Assembly (NCBI GenBank): GCA_946554325.1
Contig: CAMNSB010000006.1
Location: 1-37,850, forward strand
From: an uncultured Mycoplasmatota bacterium
GTDB taxonomy: Bacteria > Bacillota_I > Bacilli_A > RF39 > UBA660
Direction of reading: 5' to 3'
DNA: 37,850 bases
Part shown: positions 15,541 to 24,520 of the stretch, piece after piece
How the letters are laid out: each line of letters begins with the position of its first letter
Numbering within the stretch: the first letter of the stretch is position 1
Position numbers and translations under genes: made by a program
The notes under the pieces: model-generated
Databases searched by the model: none
Seen by the model: only the letters and a program-made list of their open reading frames with translations
What the model was told of the DNA's origin: nothing

Positions 15541-18048
15541 TTAGGCAGTTTTCGCTATTTGTTGTTCTGTTTGACTTTTACTACTTGCATATTCTGCTAC
15601 CATTTGTGTTACTTCATTTCCATATTTTCCTTGTTTTTCATTGTTACTCGTAGTATTTGATACATTAATAGCAAGTGCTGCTGCTGTTGCTGCACCTAAT
15701 AGAGTTGTTCCTAAATCACTTGGAAGTGAATTTATGGTATTTACTTGTTCTAGGGTAAGTCCTGTTAGCTCTTCACCAATATTTGCTGTATTTATCATAG
15801 CATCATTCATATCCATAATTGCTGTTGGATTTTCTGTTAAAGATTTCATTGCTTCTAATGTCCCTTCTAAATCTAGATGAGAATGTGCATGTGCATATTT
15901 TTCCATGATTGGTCGACATGATGCATATACTTGATTTAGATTTTCTTGTGTTTTGTTGGCAATATCTTTAAAGGCACCTAAGGCATCCGCTTGACTTAGC
16001 GTTCCTTCTTGATACTTATTCATTACTTCTGTAAAGGAATTTTCTGTATTTTGATAAAACTCATTATAATAGTTATGACCCATTTTATCTGCTGTATGAT
16101 ATTTATTTGTTCCTATATTCCAGTTATGTTTATCAAGAGCAGCTCGTTCAATAGTTCCTGCAGCATCATTTACTGCTTGGTTTGATTGTTCTTTTATTCC
16201 TTTCATAAAGGTGTCGCTTTGAGCTTGCAAGTTTTCTCCTGCTTCATTTACCTTATTTATGACTTCTTCATTATGCATATTAGCAGTTTGAGACTGATTT
16301 TCTAAAATATTTTGTTTTTCTTTGGCTGTTAACATTCCATTAATAGTTGCAAGACTTGCTCCAACGATTGCTGCTGATGTATAAACATCTCTTACAAAAG
16401 GATCTGGTCGATAATCTAACATTTTTGCAAGTGGCGAATAATATCTCTTTCCAGTAGAACGTTTTCCAAAAATACTATTTTTTATATCTGTATTTTCGCT
16501 TAATAGTGTTTCACTTTCTACAAATGATTTTAGAGCCATTTTATCATTTCCTGTACGAATCGCATACTTTTCTTCTTTTTCTAATTGAGCTTCTTTTTGG
16601 GATAGACCTTCATCGTCATCATAACGTTTTGCAAATCTTTTTCCTACATAAGACATTTTAGATTCTGCTGCTTTCATATCTTCTTCAAAGCCATGAAGTC
16701 CTGATGATAACCATTCATTTGCTCTCACTTGTTTTTCTCTTAAATCTTTTATTACTTCTGCTTTTCCTTCTAAAAGAGTATTTTTTCTACTTTCTAATTT
16801 CTTACGCATTTGAGTATTTATATTTTTATTTTCTAACATTTCATCTAGAGATTCCAACTGGCGAAGAGATGAGAAAATATTTAAGTAGGATGATTTTACT
16901 TCTTCGTTTAGAGTCTCTACGTTTTTCATTGCATATTCACGTACTTTTTGATTTAGTAAATCATTTAAAACGGTTGGAGCCATTTGCTCTGTTACTTTGC
17001 TACTACGATATTCATGGTAAATAACATCTAGGTCTCGATCTGATAAATTATTTACGCGTACTTTTAATTTTTCTATTCTATCATTTGCTTCTTTATCTTT
17101 AAAAATACTATTTTTTAATTTTTTTGCTAGCTGGATTGGTACTTTTATTATGGATGGAATAAAATGTACTACATTATATAGATAGTTACCAGATGATAAT
17201 TCTTGTTTAAAGTTACTTGCTACTTTTATATTAGAAGCACGTAATTTTTTATGATCATTTTTCTTTAGACCTAATCCTGTTTTTAAATCACTTAAAATTT
17301 GTTTTAGTCCACGATCTTCTTCGTTAAACATGAAATCCTGATAATTTTTTTCTGAAACTACTGCAGGTAGTTGTTTTTTAGTTTGATTTCTTTTTTGTTT
17401 ATAAGGATTTACACTATCTAGTATGTTATCTTTTAAGGAATGATCTGGCAGTCCTAATACTGGTTCATCTTTTTTATCTATCATAAAATCTTCATATGTT
17501 TTTTCTGAAACTACTGCAGGTAGTTGTTTTTCAGTTTGATTTTTTTCCTGTTTATAAGGATTTACACTATCTAGTATGCTATCTTTTAAAGAATGATCTG
17601 GTAGGCCTAATATAGTATCCTGATTTTCATATGTTTCTTTCAATTGATTTAGTGCAATCAATTTTTTATTTGCTTCTTCTTTTAAAGTTTGATACTTGTT
17701 TGTGAATGCTTCGTAGTCTTTTTCGTTGAAGGGTCCTTTTTCTAGGGCTTCATTTAGTTCATTCTTAAAAATTTCCATAAAGTTTTCATTGGCTATTTTT
17801 ATTTGTTCTTCAATGTTTTTTATTTGGAATGCTGGTGAGGTATCAAAAATTGGATTATCTCTTCTTTCATCTTCTTTTTTAATAGATGATGATACTACTT
17901 CATAAGCATCATTTATCATTTTTTGATACTCTTCATTATCTCCTCTTGTCATATCACGTTCTAATAATCTTTTTGCACGTTTTACTTCTCCTCTTGTAGC
18001 ATATTTAGGGTCTACACCTAATACTCTAAGGGCATTTTCTAAGTTCAT
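15541..18048 (-). CDS. Large coiled-coil protein with J-domain-like N-terminus, function unknown
   Basis: 835 aa, family not recognised. The first 60 residues resemble a degenerate J domain (LENALRVLGVDPKYATRGEV, then INDAYEVV) but no HPD is seen. Residues about 146-250 contain a 51-residue tandem repeat (LGLPDHSLKDSILDSVNPYK and a near copy). The middle and later parts are highly charged and helical. Two short hydrophobic segments occur, near 560-575 (SAAIVGASLATINGM) and near 795-810 (TTLLGAATAAALAINVS). There is no signal peptide. AAGGAG precedes ATG 18048, which directly follows the stop of the DUF1292 gene, so the two are co-translated. A structural, envelope or co-chaperone role is possible; none is established. 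Confidence 0.75.
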   Translation of the reverse strand: MNLENALRVLGVDPKYATRGEVKRAKRLLERDMTRGDNEEYQKMINDAYEVVSSSIKKEDERRDNPIFDTSPAFQIKNIEEQIKIANENFMEIFKNELNEALEKGPFNEKDYEAFTNKYQTLKEEANKKLIALNQLKETYENQDTILGLPDHSLKDSILDSVNPYKQEKNQTEKQLPAVVSEKTYEDFMIDKKDEPVLGLPDHSLKDNILDSVNPYKQKRNQTKKQLPAVVSEKNYQDFMFNEEDRGLKQILSDLKTGLGLKKNDHKKLRASNIKVASNFKQELSSGNYLYNVVHFIPSIIKVPIQLAKKLKNSIFKDKEANDRIEKLKVRVNNLSDRDLDVIYHEYRSSKVTEQMAPTVLNDLLNQKVREYAMKNVETLNEEVKSSYLNIFSSLRQLESLDEMLENKNINTQMRKKLESRKNTLLEGKAEVIKDLREKQVRANEWLSSGLHGFEEDMKAAESKMSYVGKRFAKRYDDDEGLSQKEAQLEKEEKYAIRTGNDKMALKSFVESETLLSENTDIKNSIFGKRSTGKRYYSPLAKMLDYRPDPFVRDVYTSAAIVGASLATINGMLTAKEKQNILENQSQTANMHNEEVINKVNEAGENLQAQSDTFMKGIKEQSNQAVNDAAGTIERAALDKHNWNIGTNKYHTADKMGHNYYNEFYQNTENSFTEVMNKYQEGTLSQADALGAFKDIANKTQENLNQVYASCRPIMEKYAHAHSHLDLEGTLEAMKSLTENPTAIMDMNDAMINTANIGEELTGLTLEQVNTINSLPSDLGTTLLGAATAAALAINVSNTTSNNEKQGKYGNEVTQMVAEYASSKSQTEQQIAKTA
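17345..17640 (-). repeat. 153-bp tandem repeat within the 835-aa gene
   Basis: The segment containing TCTGAAACTACTGCAGGTAG recurs 153 bases apart, in frame (51 codons). Both copies encode LGLPDHSLKD..ILDSVNPYK..KNQT.KQLPAVVSEK. High nucleotide identity suggests a recent duplication. Confidence 0.85.
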
Positions 18049-18312
18049 CTAATCACTCCTTGCTTCATCATTTATCTGCATTAAAACTTCTTGTATCATT
18101 TCTTTTTCTTCTTCAGTTTCTATTTTTTCTAATGATCCTGTTCCAAGTATTGGATCATATGATGCTGTATAGATATTTTTTCTTCCATCTGGTGTTGTGG
18201 AATGATCTGTATAACCTATATATTCTTTCCCATTATCTTCACAATGAAAGGTAAATAAAACATCACATTCTACTTCTTTTCCGTTTTTCATGATTACTAT
18301 TTTTTCATCCAT
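18049..18312 (-). CDS. DUF1292-family protein
   Basis: Start ATG 18312, eight bases after AGGAG (the track's 18321 GTG is too close), giving 87 aa. The pattern VLFTFHCEDNGKEYIGYTDHS, a short hairpin, YDPILGTGSLEKIETEEEKEMIQEVL matches DUF1292 (YrzB-like) proteins. They are small acidic cytosolic proteins of unknown biochemical role, often near alaS-yrrK in Bacilli. Here it is directly joined to the 835-aa gene instead. Confidence 0.7.
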   Translation of the reverse strand: MDEKIVIMKNGKEVECDVLFTFHCEDNGKEYIGYTDHSTTPDGRKNIYTASYDPILGTGSLEKIETEEEKEMIQEVLMQINDEARSD

Positions 18313-18368
18313 TACACCCACTCCTATTCTTATATTAGGATACCATTTATCCTTGCTTCTGTCAATTT

Positions 18369-19127
18369 CTAAATGGTGTTATTTTGATATATTTTTTCTT
18401 CATACTGACTACGAATGTTAGAAATATTGGTTCTTCTTTTGCTACTTTCTTCTATAAAGGCATCAATTATTTTTTTAGCATCTTCATCATAGTCATACAT
18501 TTTTTCTGGGTGCCACTGCAAACCTATATGAAAAGACTTTCCACTATACTCTAATGCTTCTATGACTCCATCATCACTTTGTGCTACTACTTCATAGTAT
18601 TTGTTTTCGCTTGCACATTTTTTATGGAAACTATTGACCATTAACTTTTCTTTTTTTACGATTTGGTATAGTTTGCTATTTTTATCAATGGTTACTGTAT
18701 GTGCATAATTTTCTTCTTTTTTTTGATTATGGTTGATATCAGATGGTGGTACATCACAAAGTTTTACTTCGTCTTTATAACAAGACATTAATTGCATCCC
18801 AAGGCAGACTGCTAAAGTTGGAATATCTTTTTTGATGGCTTGTTCTAAAATATAACGATCATATTCTGTAAATTTAATTCCTCCAGGAATAAAAAGTCCA
18901 TTCACGGCATCCAGCCAAAAATCAATACTATTTTTTTCTTCTTCTGTCAATTCTTTAAATGAGTCATATTTTGTTTTAAAATAATCTAAATTCTGTGGTG
19001 GTGTTAGAAAAAATGGTTCTCCTTTTGCTTTTATGATTGTTGTTCTTACAAATTCATGTACATACTGCATGGAGGTTTTTTCCTCATTTTCTTCACATCG
19101 TGTCATTATGGCAATTAACGGTTTCAT
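18369..19127 (-). CDS. Class-I glutamine amidotransferase-like hydrolase (peptidase C26 / PuuD-like)
   Basis: Start ATG 19127 after GGAGAG, giving 252 aa. The nucleophile elbow is LAVCLGMQLMSC with the catalytic Cys; the His-Glu pair is in GLQWHPEKMYD; VNSFHKKC is the family's substrate-side motif. Such enzymes hydrolyse gamma-glutamyl amide bonds (gamma-glutamyl-GABA or similar). No polyamine genes lie nearby, so the substrate is unassigned. It appears to be monocistronic, with a TGTTACAAT extended -10 (19147-19152) upstream. Confidence 0.8.
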   Translation of the reverse strand: MKPLIAIMTRCEENEEKTSMQYVHEFVRTTIIKAKGEPFFLTPPQNLDYFKTKYDSFKELTEEEKNSIDFWLDAVNGLFIPGGIKFTEYDRYILEQAIKKDIPTLAVCLGMQLMSCYKDEVKLCDVPPSDINHNQKKEENYAHTVTIDKNSKLYQIVKKEKLMVNSFHKKCASENKYYEVVAQSDDGVIEALEYSGKSFHIGLQWHPEKMYDYDEDAKKIIDAFIEESSKRRTNISNIRSQYEEKIYQNNTI

Positions 19128-19182
19128 TTTATCACTCTCCATTTTTATTGTAACATAAAATATTTCATTTAAAATGCAAAAG

Positions 19183-19210
19183 AAAAAAAGTAGATCTGGT
19201 TTCTACTTTT
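19183..19210 (-). terminator. Intrinsic terminator after the 19379-20065 gene
   Basis: Minus-strand stem AAAAGTAGA/TCTACTTTT with a 7-base loop followed by Us. The 168 bases between it and the upstream stop hold no ORF that I can support. Confidence 0.8.
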
Positions 19211-19378
19211 CTTGAAATTTTTCTAATGTCTTCCATCAATCTTATAACTATTTTTTCAAATTTCTAAAACAGTAACTATTCTGATGATATCATCAATTGA
19301 TAGACTAACTACAACAGTAGCAAACTGTAAAACAATTCCTAAACCTAAAAATATATATGTTTCTAACAATTGAATTTA

Positions 19379-20065
19379 TTATAGTTTTTTACTAAAAGTC
19401 TTGAAATGTTGCCTTACTTCTTTATCCGTTTTTTTCCACTCTACTATGTTTTCTCCTTCTTCTAACATGGGTAGACGCAAGTCCATGATTTCTTCTTTTG
19501 ATGGATAGACGCCATTAAAGTTTTCTAGTATTGCTACTGATTTTTCTATCTTTTCTTTGCTAGCTTCTACTTTTAGACTCATATCAATATAGTAATTTGC
19601 TCCATGAAGATTTTCCATACTATATAAATGAGAATAATTGTAATAATTACTTATGGTAAAAAATCCATCTGTGTAAGTTTTTGCATAAATAGTAGGATTT
19701 TGATGAATTCCAATTCCTTCACAACTTGTAATGGTATGAAAACTTCCATTTAAAAATTGAATTTCTTCTACGCCTATTTTATTTAGAGTTTCTATTTGGT
19801 TATAGAACTCTTCTTTAATATTTTTAGTATTTATTTTATAGATTGCATGTAACAAGTTGGCAAGTCCTATTTCTTTTGGTAAAGTGGTTTCTATTTTTCC
19901 TATCTCAGGATCTATTTCTGTATCTTCTAGCATTATTGTTAATCTTTTTAAATTATCTTTCCATTCCTCTTCTGTTTTTTCATCAAAATTTAGCTTTTGA
20001 ACACTTTCTGCTATTTTCCTCCAATTCATCATAGAGGGTGCTTCCCATAGTCTTATTTTTTCCAT
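19379..20065 (-). CDS. Hypothetical protein, 228 aa
   Basis: The preferred start is ATG 20065 (ten bases after AAAGGAG; the two earlier starts overlap or touch that site). No signal peptide or membrane segment. The sequence is rich in Glu, Lys and aromatic residues, with a helical first half (WRKIAESVQKLNFDEKTEEEW) and a beta-like second half (GSFHTITSCEGIGIHQNPTIYAKTYTDGFFTISNYYNYS) suggesting a mixed alpha/beta cytosolic fold. I do not recognise the family. It lies 71 bases after the pentapeptide-repeat gene and may be co-transcribed with it. Confidence 0.65.
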   Translation of the reverse strand: MEKIRLWEAPSMMNWRKIAESVQKLNFDEKTEEEWKDNLKRLTIMLEDTEIDPEIGKIETTLPKEIGLANLLHAIYKINTKNIKEEFYNQIETLNKIGVEEIQFLNGSFHTITSCEGIGIHQNPTIYAKTYTDGFFTISNYYNYSHLYSMENLHGANYYIDMSLKVEASKEKIEKSVAILENFNGVYPSKEEIMDLRLPMLEEGENIVEWKKTDKEVRQHFKTFSKKL

Positions 20066-20136
20066 ACTACTCATACTCCTTTTCACTATGTTTTTCGTAT
20101 TTTATCATAAATTTTAATAACTTTCTAGATTATTCT

Positions 20137-20766
20137 CTATTTTATTTCTACTCCTAGCATTCCTACTAAGCTTTGACATTGGAAGGCATCGACTTTTATT
20201 TCTTTTAGGGAATAAAAATCAAATATTGTTGTTTGAATATTACAAGTGGAAAGATCCACTCCTTTTAGTTTTGTTCTCATAAATTCTGTTTTGGAAAGAT
20301 CTACTTGTTCTAAGTATATATTTTCTATATTTGTTTCTAGAAAAGTTGACTCCGTTAATTCGCCATTTTCTATTTTCATTCCCTTTATTTTAGCTCCTGC
20401 AAAATTCAAGTACCTACTTAGACAATTTTCTAGCTTTATATCATGACAAGAACTATCTATAAATGAAGTACCTATCATTTTACAGTTTTTAAATACGACT
20501 CGATATAGACTATTTTTGTCAAAACATTGATTAGAAAGATCACAGCCATCAAATATTACATCTACTAAATCTACATTTTCTAGTTTTACTTTACTAAAAT
20601 CTATATGATCGAATATACAGCTATCGATTGTTTTATCTGTTATGACTAGTTCTTCTTCTATGTTGTTTTTAAATATTCCACTTATTTCTTCCTTTGATAG
20701 TTCCTTTAATCCCTTTGTCTCTAGTATACCTAGTTTAGGTTCTTTTATCTTATATTTCTTATCCAT
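20137..20766 (-). CDS. Pentapeptide-repeat protein
   Basis: 209 aa. From about residue 45 to 190 the chain runs in five-residue steps centred on Leu/Phe/Ile with small or polar flanks (CIFDHIDFSKVKLENVDLVD, LSNQCFDKN, TFLETNIENIYLEQVDLSKT, FMRTKLKGVDLS), the signature of a right-handed beta-helix. The N-terminal 40 residues are charged. Some members mimic DNA and protect gyrase, but most have no known role and nothing here indicates gyrase binding. AAAGGAG lies seven bases before ATG 20766. Confidence 0.8.
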   Translation of the reverse strand: MDKKYKIKEPKLGILETKGLKELSKEEISGIFKNNIEEELVITDKTIDSCIFDHIDFSKVKLENVDLVDVIFDGCDLSNQCFDKNSLYRVVFKNCKMIGTSFIDSSCHDIKLENCLSRYLNFAGAKIKGMKIENGELTESTFLETNIENIYLEQVDLSKTEFMRTKLKGVDLSTCNIQTTIFDFYSLKEIKVDAFQCQSLVGMLGVEIK

Positions 20767-20802
20767 GTATATCTCCTTTTATTGATTTATAACTGTTATA
20801 TG

Positions 20803-20837
20803 AAAACACCAAATCTCCTAGAAATGGTGTTTTTTTG
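20803..20837 (-). terminator. Bidirectional-looking terminator after glyS
   Basis: Stem AAAACACCA/TGGTGTTTT with a 13-base loop. The U run is short on the minus strand (four) and longer on the plus strand, but the only gene ending here is glyS. Confidence 0.65.
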
Positions 20838-20838
20838 T

Positions 20839-22215
20839 TTAAAACTTCATTTTATCTTCAATATAGGCTTTTATTTCTTCTACTTTTAATGTAATCTGTT
20901 TCATTGTATCACGATCTCTTATTGTAACAGTTCCATTTGTTAGTGTTTCGTCATCTACTGTAATTGCAAAAGGAGTTCCTATGGCATCTGCTCTTCTATA
21001 GCGTTTTCCGATGGATGCTGCTTCATCATAGCTTATCATAAAATATTTGCTTAGTTCTTTATAGATTTCTTCTGCTTTTTCGCTATGAAGTTTTTTATTT
21101 AGAGGAAGTATTACTGCTTTATATGGTGCTAGGGCTGGATGGAAATGCATTACTTCTCTTGTATCCTCTCCTTCTAATTTTTCTTCTTCATAAGAATCGC
21201 AAAGAACTGTTAAAACTAGTCTATCTACCCCCACAGATGGTTCAATTACATAGGGAATGTATTTACTATTATCTTCTGGATCTAAGTATTCTTGAGATAC
21301 GCCAGAGTATTTTTGATGTTGTGATAAATCATAATCTGTACGAGAAGCAATTCCCCATAATTCACCCCAACCAAATGGGAACTTATATTCAATATCAGTT
21401 GTTGCATTACTGTAGTGAGATAATTCTTCTTTTTTATGATTACGAAGTCTTAGAGACTCATCCTTTATACCAAGGGATAGTAGGAAGTTATGACAATACT
21501 TTTTATAATACTCATGCCACTCTAGTTCTGTTCCTGGTTTACAGAAAAACTCTAACTCCATTTGTTCAAATTCACGGACACGGAAGATGAAGTTACCTGG
21601 AGTAATTTCATTACGAAAACTCTTTCCTACTTGTGCAATACCAAATGGTACTTTTAGTCTCATACTTCTTTGTACATTTAAGAAATCTGCAAAAATACCT
21701 TGAGCAGTTTCAGGTCTTAAATAGATTGTGCTTTTATTATCTTCTGTTACTCCTTGGAATGTTTTAAACATTAGATTGAATTTCCTAATATCTGTGAAGT
21801 TTTCTTCTCCACACTTAGGACACTTAATATGGTGTTCTTTGATGTATGAGATTAATTCTTCATTATTCATACATCCTGCTTCTACATCTGGGAATGCTTC
21901 TTCAATTAGTTTATCAGCACGATGTCTTGTTTTGCATTCTTTACAGTCAATTAGTGGGTCTGTAAATGTTGCTAAGTGTCCACTTGCCTCCCAAGTTTTT
22001 GGATTCATTAAAATGGCTGAATCTAGACCTACATTGTTTTTGTCTTCTTGGATGAATTTTTGCCACCAAGCTTTCTTGATATTATTTTTTAGTTCTGCTC
22101 CTACTGGACCGTAATCCCAGGTGTTGGCAAGGCCTCCATAAATTTCACTTCCTTGAAAAATAAGTCCATATTGTTTGCAGTATGCTACTAACTTTTCCAT
22201 TGTTAAATCATTCAT
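20839..22215 (-). CDS. glyS: Glycyl-tRNA synthetase, single-chain alpha2 type
   Basis: Start ATG 22215 (ten bases after GGAG), giving 458 aa. Class II aaRS features are [38 protein letters not shown] at the N-terminus, a Cys pair region (DCKECKTRH ... IKCPKCGEE), [14 protein letters not shown], motif 2 around [30 protein letters not shown], and motif 3 SVGVDRL, followed by the anticodon-binding domain. It charges tRNA-Gly. This is the archaeal/eukaryal-style form used by some Bacillota instead of GlyQ+GlyS. The start overlaps the LOG gene by eight bases, and both are under a T-box leader. Confidence 0.95.
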   Translation of the reverse strand: MNDLTMEKLVAYCKQYGLIFQGSEIYGGLANTWDYGPVGAELKNNIKKAWWQKFIQEDKNNVGLDSAILMNPKTWEASGHLATFTDPLIDCKECKTRHRADKLIEEAFPDVEAGCMNNEELISYIKEHHIKCPKCGEENFTDIRKFNLMFKTFQGVTEDNKSTIYLRPETAQGIFADFLNVQRSMRLKVPFGIAQVGKSFRNEITPGNFIFRVREFEQMELEFFCKPGTELEWHEYYKKYCHNFLLSLGIKDESLRLRNHKKEELSHYSNATTDIEYKFPFGWGELWGIASRTDYDLSQHQKYSGVSQEYLDPEDNSKYIPYVIEPSVGVDRLVLTVLCDSYEEEKLEGEDTREVMHFHPALAPYKAVILPLNKKLHSEKAEEIYKELSKYFMISYDEAASIGKRYRRADAIGTPFAITVDDETLTNGTVTIRDRDTMKQITLKVEEIKAYIEDKMKF

Positions 22216-22753
22216 TCTTTCCACTCTCCTTTATTTTTTCTATGATTTCCCCTTGGTTATTACTAATCAGGATATATTCTCCTAAATTCTTATCTAAAAA
22301 TCCCTCTTGATAGAGTTTATACATACTTTCTAACATGGGACTAAAGAAAAAGTCTACGTTATAGAGAATGATTTCTTTTCCTTTCTTACTTTTTAATTCT
22401 TCTAGACAAGAAAATAGTTCACTGTAGGTTCCAATCCCTCCAGGTAAGAATAATAATACATCACTTTTTTCGTAAATTTTCTCGAGTCTTGTCATGGATG
22501 AAGAAGTTATGATTTCTTCATCGCAAGGGACTTTTTCGAAATCGGACTTATAGGCAATGGGTGCCACGCCGATAATTTTTTTATTGTGTTTTTTAAAAAT
22601 ATCATAGGTTTTGCCCATTAGACCATAACTATATGCTCCAAAAACTAAATTAGTGTTTTTAAGTCTTGCTATTTTTTCTAGTAATTGTTGGCAAGATGTT
22701 CCATATTTATCTAATACTTCATCTCTTGCAGATGTTGCTACAAATATATTCAT
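22208..22753 (-). CDS. LOG-family protein (TIGR00730-like nucleotide phosphoribohydrolase fold)
   Basis: 181 aa. The Rossmann-like fold carries [19 protein letters not shown] (the family's GGG.GLMG region, here GAYSYGLMG) and the diagnostic [18 protein letters not shown] (PGGxGTxxE). Family members include LOG cytokinin-activating enzymes, which release the base from nucleoside 5'-monophosphates; bacterial versions are often mislabelled lysine decarboxylase. The first gly-rich motif is altered, so activity is uncertain. It is the first gene behind the T-box and overlaps glyS, so its expression follows glycine charging. Confidence 0.8.
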   Translation of the reverse strand: MNIFVATSARDEVLDKYGTSCQQLLEKIARLKNTNLVFGAYSYGLMGKTYDIFKKHNKKIIGVAPIAYKSDFEKVPCDEEIITSSSMTRLEKIYEKSDVLLFLPGGIGTYSELFSCLEELKSKKGKEIILYNVDFFFSPMLESMYKLYQEGFLDKNLGEYILISNNQGEIIEKIKESGKNE

Positions 22754-22779
22754 CTTTTTCTCTCCTCCTTTCTAAAATA

Positions 22780-22902
22780 AAAACTTCTAGAATAAGTTAT
22801 AAGGACGAGTATACCCGCGGTTCCACCTTACTTATTCCAGAAGAATCAGCTTTTTCTTATACTGCTAGAGGATTCCAACCCTCGTCATCGCAACATCAAT
22901 AT
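22780..22902 (-). promoter_or_regulatory. T-box riboswitch with minimal Stem I upstream of LOG-glyS
   Basis: The core AGGTGGAACCGCGGGTAT (22812-22829) is a textbook T-box bulge. The antiterminator can form from AAGG/CCTT plus CGGGT/ACTCG around the bulge. Upstream is a small hairpin AAGAA/TTCTT (Stem III-like) and a single short hairpin GAGG-GTTGGAAT-CCTC where Stem I should be; its loop contains GGA, a glycine codon. Only about 75 bases separate the predicted transcription start from the T-box, far less than usual. Confidence 0.85.
22784..22843 (-). terminator. T-box terminator hairpin
   Basis: CTTCTGGAATAAGT before the T-box pairs with ACTTATTCTAGAAG after it (one mismatch or wobble), with the T-box itself in the loop, extended by AAGG/CCTT, and followed by TTTTTATTTT. 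It is mutually exclusive with the antiterminator and with the Stem III-like hairpin. Confidence 0.8.
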
Positions 22903-22908
22903 AGATTG

Positions 22909-22937
22909 ATTTTAATATTTTTTTTACTTCTTGTCAA
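22909..22937 (-). promoter_or_regulatory. SigA promoter of the T-box operon
   Basis: TTGACA (22932-22937), 17 bases, TAAAAT (22909-22914). Predicted start near 22902. Confidence 0.7.
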
Positions 22938-22946
22938 TTACTTTTT

Positions 22947-22990
22947 ACCATAACGACGATTAAACTTTACCATAACGATGATTAAACTTC
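22947..22990 (-). repeat. 22-bp tandem duplication at the end of the TPR-like gene
   Basis: Two adjacent copies of TTTAATCxTCGTTATGGTAAA differ by one base. Because 22 is not a multiple of three, the first copy is read as FNHRYGK and the frame then meets a stop inside the second copy. Confidence 0.8.
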
Positions 22991-24501
22991 TCAACTTGGC
23001 TTTCTCTTCTCATTACTTTTACTTTCTCTTTTTCTTTTTGATTTAATAGTTTTTCATAATCATTTGCTTCTTTTGAATTATCACATGGGTACATCGTTAA
23101 AATATCAAAAGAGTTTGGTAATGTTACTACTTTAAAATAGTCTACAGGCATAGCAAACCTAGTATATCCAACTTCTTTTAGATAAAAGTTATACTGGTTC
23201 AATAAAGGATTATTAGCTTTGCATAGGTGACATGAGGGAAGTATTCTTCCTAATTTTTCATAAATGTCCTCGATATTTTCTTCTGATTTAAAATAACTTT
23301 TGTTATGTCCTTCTAGATGTAGTTTGATGTGAGATAGTGCTTTTTCTTTACTATAATTTTTTGCTTGACCTATACTATAAAACTCTCCACTTATTTCTGA
23401 AAGTCTTCCTGTTTTTGTATAAATATAGTTCCTAGCTTGATCCATTCTTTTACTATTTGAAACTTCTTCATTTGGAATGTTTGCTATTTCTTCTAGAGCT
23501 TTTTGATATTCTTTCATGTGAATATGAACGATAATTCTATCTTTTATACCATAATTATCACTATTTAGATATTGTTCTAAAAAGTGGAATCCTTCTTCTT
23601 GATATTCTGTATTTTCTACTAATGAAATATATTTTTTTATGGCATTCATTTGTTCTGGATACTTTTTAATGTATGACTCTAGAGATAGTCTAGCAAGAGT
23701 TTTTTCCTCATGCACTAACATTTCATGCACTGTTTTAAATTCTCTTTCTTGTACATTTGTTTTTTTTAATAATTTCTCATAATTATTTACAAATACATTG
23801 TGTTTTAAATCACTTGGTACCATCGTTAAAATTTCTTTTGAGTTTGGTGGTGTAATGACGATTAAATAATCAACATTTTCTTTTTTATACTGTCCTATTT
23901 GTGGGATGCGAAAATAATATTTTCTTAAAAAGTCACAGGTAATTACAGGGGTTGCATTTTCTAAAACAAGTGAAATATTATGGAATAATTCTTCTATGCT
24001 TATATTTTTAGAAAAACTGATACAGGGATTTTTCTCAATGTATTCTATTGCCTTTTTTTCATCGTAGAAAGCAAACTGCTGAACATAATAATTACTTAAT
24101 TCTATTTCACTACATATATTTAGTTTTGCCCTACAATAGGATTTCGCTTTTTCGATGTTATTGGTTGTCGATGGCATTGTAGCAAATTCTTCTAAAGCTT
24201 TCTCATATTCTTCTATTAGCATGTAGCTATAGGCTTTTTCTCTTCTAATATGTACTGGATTATCATTACTTTGTGCTAGTATTTCTAAGGCTTCTTCTGG
24301 TCTTTCTAATTGTCTTAATATTCCTGAATACTCTTTTATTCCATAACTATTGCCTGGATATTTTTCTAAATATTCTTCTAGTGCTTTTATTGCTAAAGGA
24401 TAATTCCCATGAATGATTAGTCCCGTAATTCCTCGAAACTCTGAAATTTTGTTTATTTCTTTTGTTCTTCTTTTTTTACCGAAATCATAAGTTCCCATCA
24501 T
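22960..24501 (-). CDS. TPR-like repeat protein, internally duplicated (513 aa)
   Basis: Helical-repeat protein, no signal or membrane segment. The N-terminal half has TPR-like pairs (LAIKALEEYLEKYPGNSYGIKEYSGILRQ, EEALEIL, EEYEKALEEF), then a module with FRIPQIGQYKKENVDYLIVITPPNSKEILTM and NNYEKLL. The second half repeats this plan (YIKKYPEQMNAIKKY, EYQKALEEI, DYFKVVTLPNSFDILTM, NDYEKLL) and ends in a basic tail ESQVEKFNHRYGK. It is a doubled form of the adjacent 275-aa protein. The function is unknown; a binding scaffold is likely. GAGGGGG precedes the start and the gap to the upstream paralog is 19 bases. Confidence 0.75.
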   Translation of the reverse strand: MMGTYDFGKKRRTKEINKISEFRGITGLIIHGNYPLAIKALEEYLEKYPGNSYGIKEYSGILRQLERPEEALEILAQSNDNPVHIRREKAYSYMLIEEYEKALEEFATMPSTTNNIEKAKSYCRAKLNICSEIELSNYYVQQFAFYDEKKAIEYIEKNPCISFSKNISIEELFHNISLVLENATPVITCDFLRKYYFRIPQIGQYKKENVDYLIVITPPNSKEILTMVPSDLKHNVFVNNYEKLLKKTNVQEREFKTVHEMLVHEEKTLARLSLESYIKKYPEQMNAIKKYISLVENTEYQEEGFHFLEQYLNSDNYGIKDRIIVHIHMKEYQKALEEIANIPNEEVSNSKRMDQARNYIYTKTGRLSEISGEFYSIGQAKNYSKEKALSHIKLHLEGHNKSYFKSEENIEDIYEKLGRILPSCHLCKANNPLLNQYNFYLKEVGYTRFAMPVDYFKVVTLPNSFDILTMYPCDNSKEANDYEKLLNQKEKEKVKVMRRESQVEKFNHRYGKV

Positions 24502-24520
24502 ATTCCCCCTCTTATTCTTT

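Noticed and set aside
21123-21590. Plus-strand 155-aa ORF opposite glyS
   Set aside because: Antisense to a fully conserved synthetase gene, with no promoter or ribosome site seen.
22812-22829. GGTGGAACCGCG as a possible tRNA fragment
   Set aside because: It is the standard T-box bulge with a competing terminator and a downstream aminoacyl-tRNA synthetase; no cloverleaf can be drawn.
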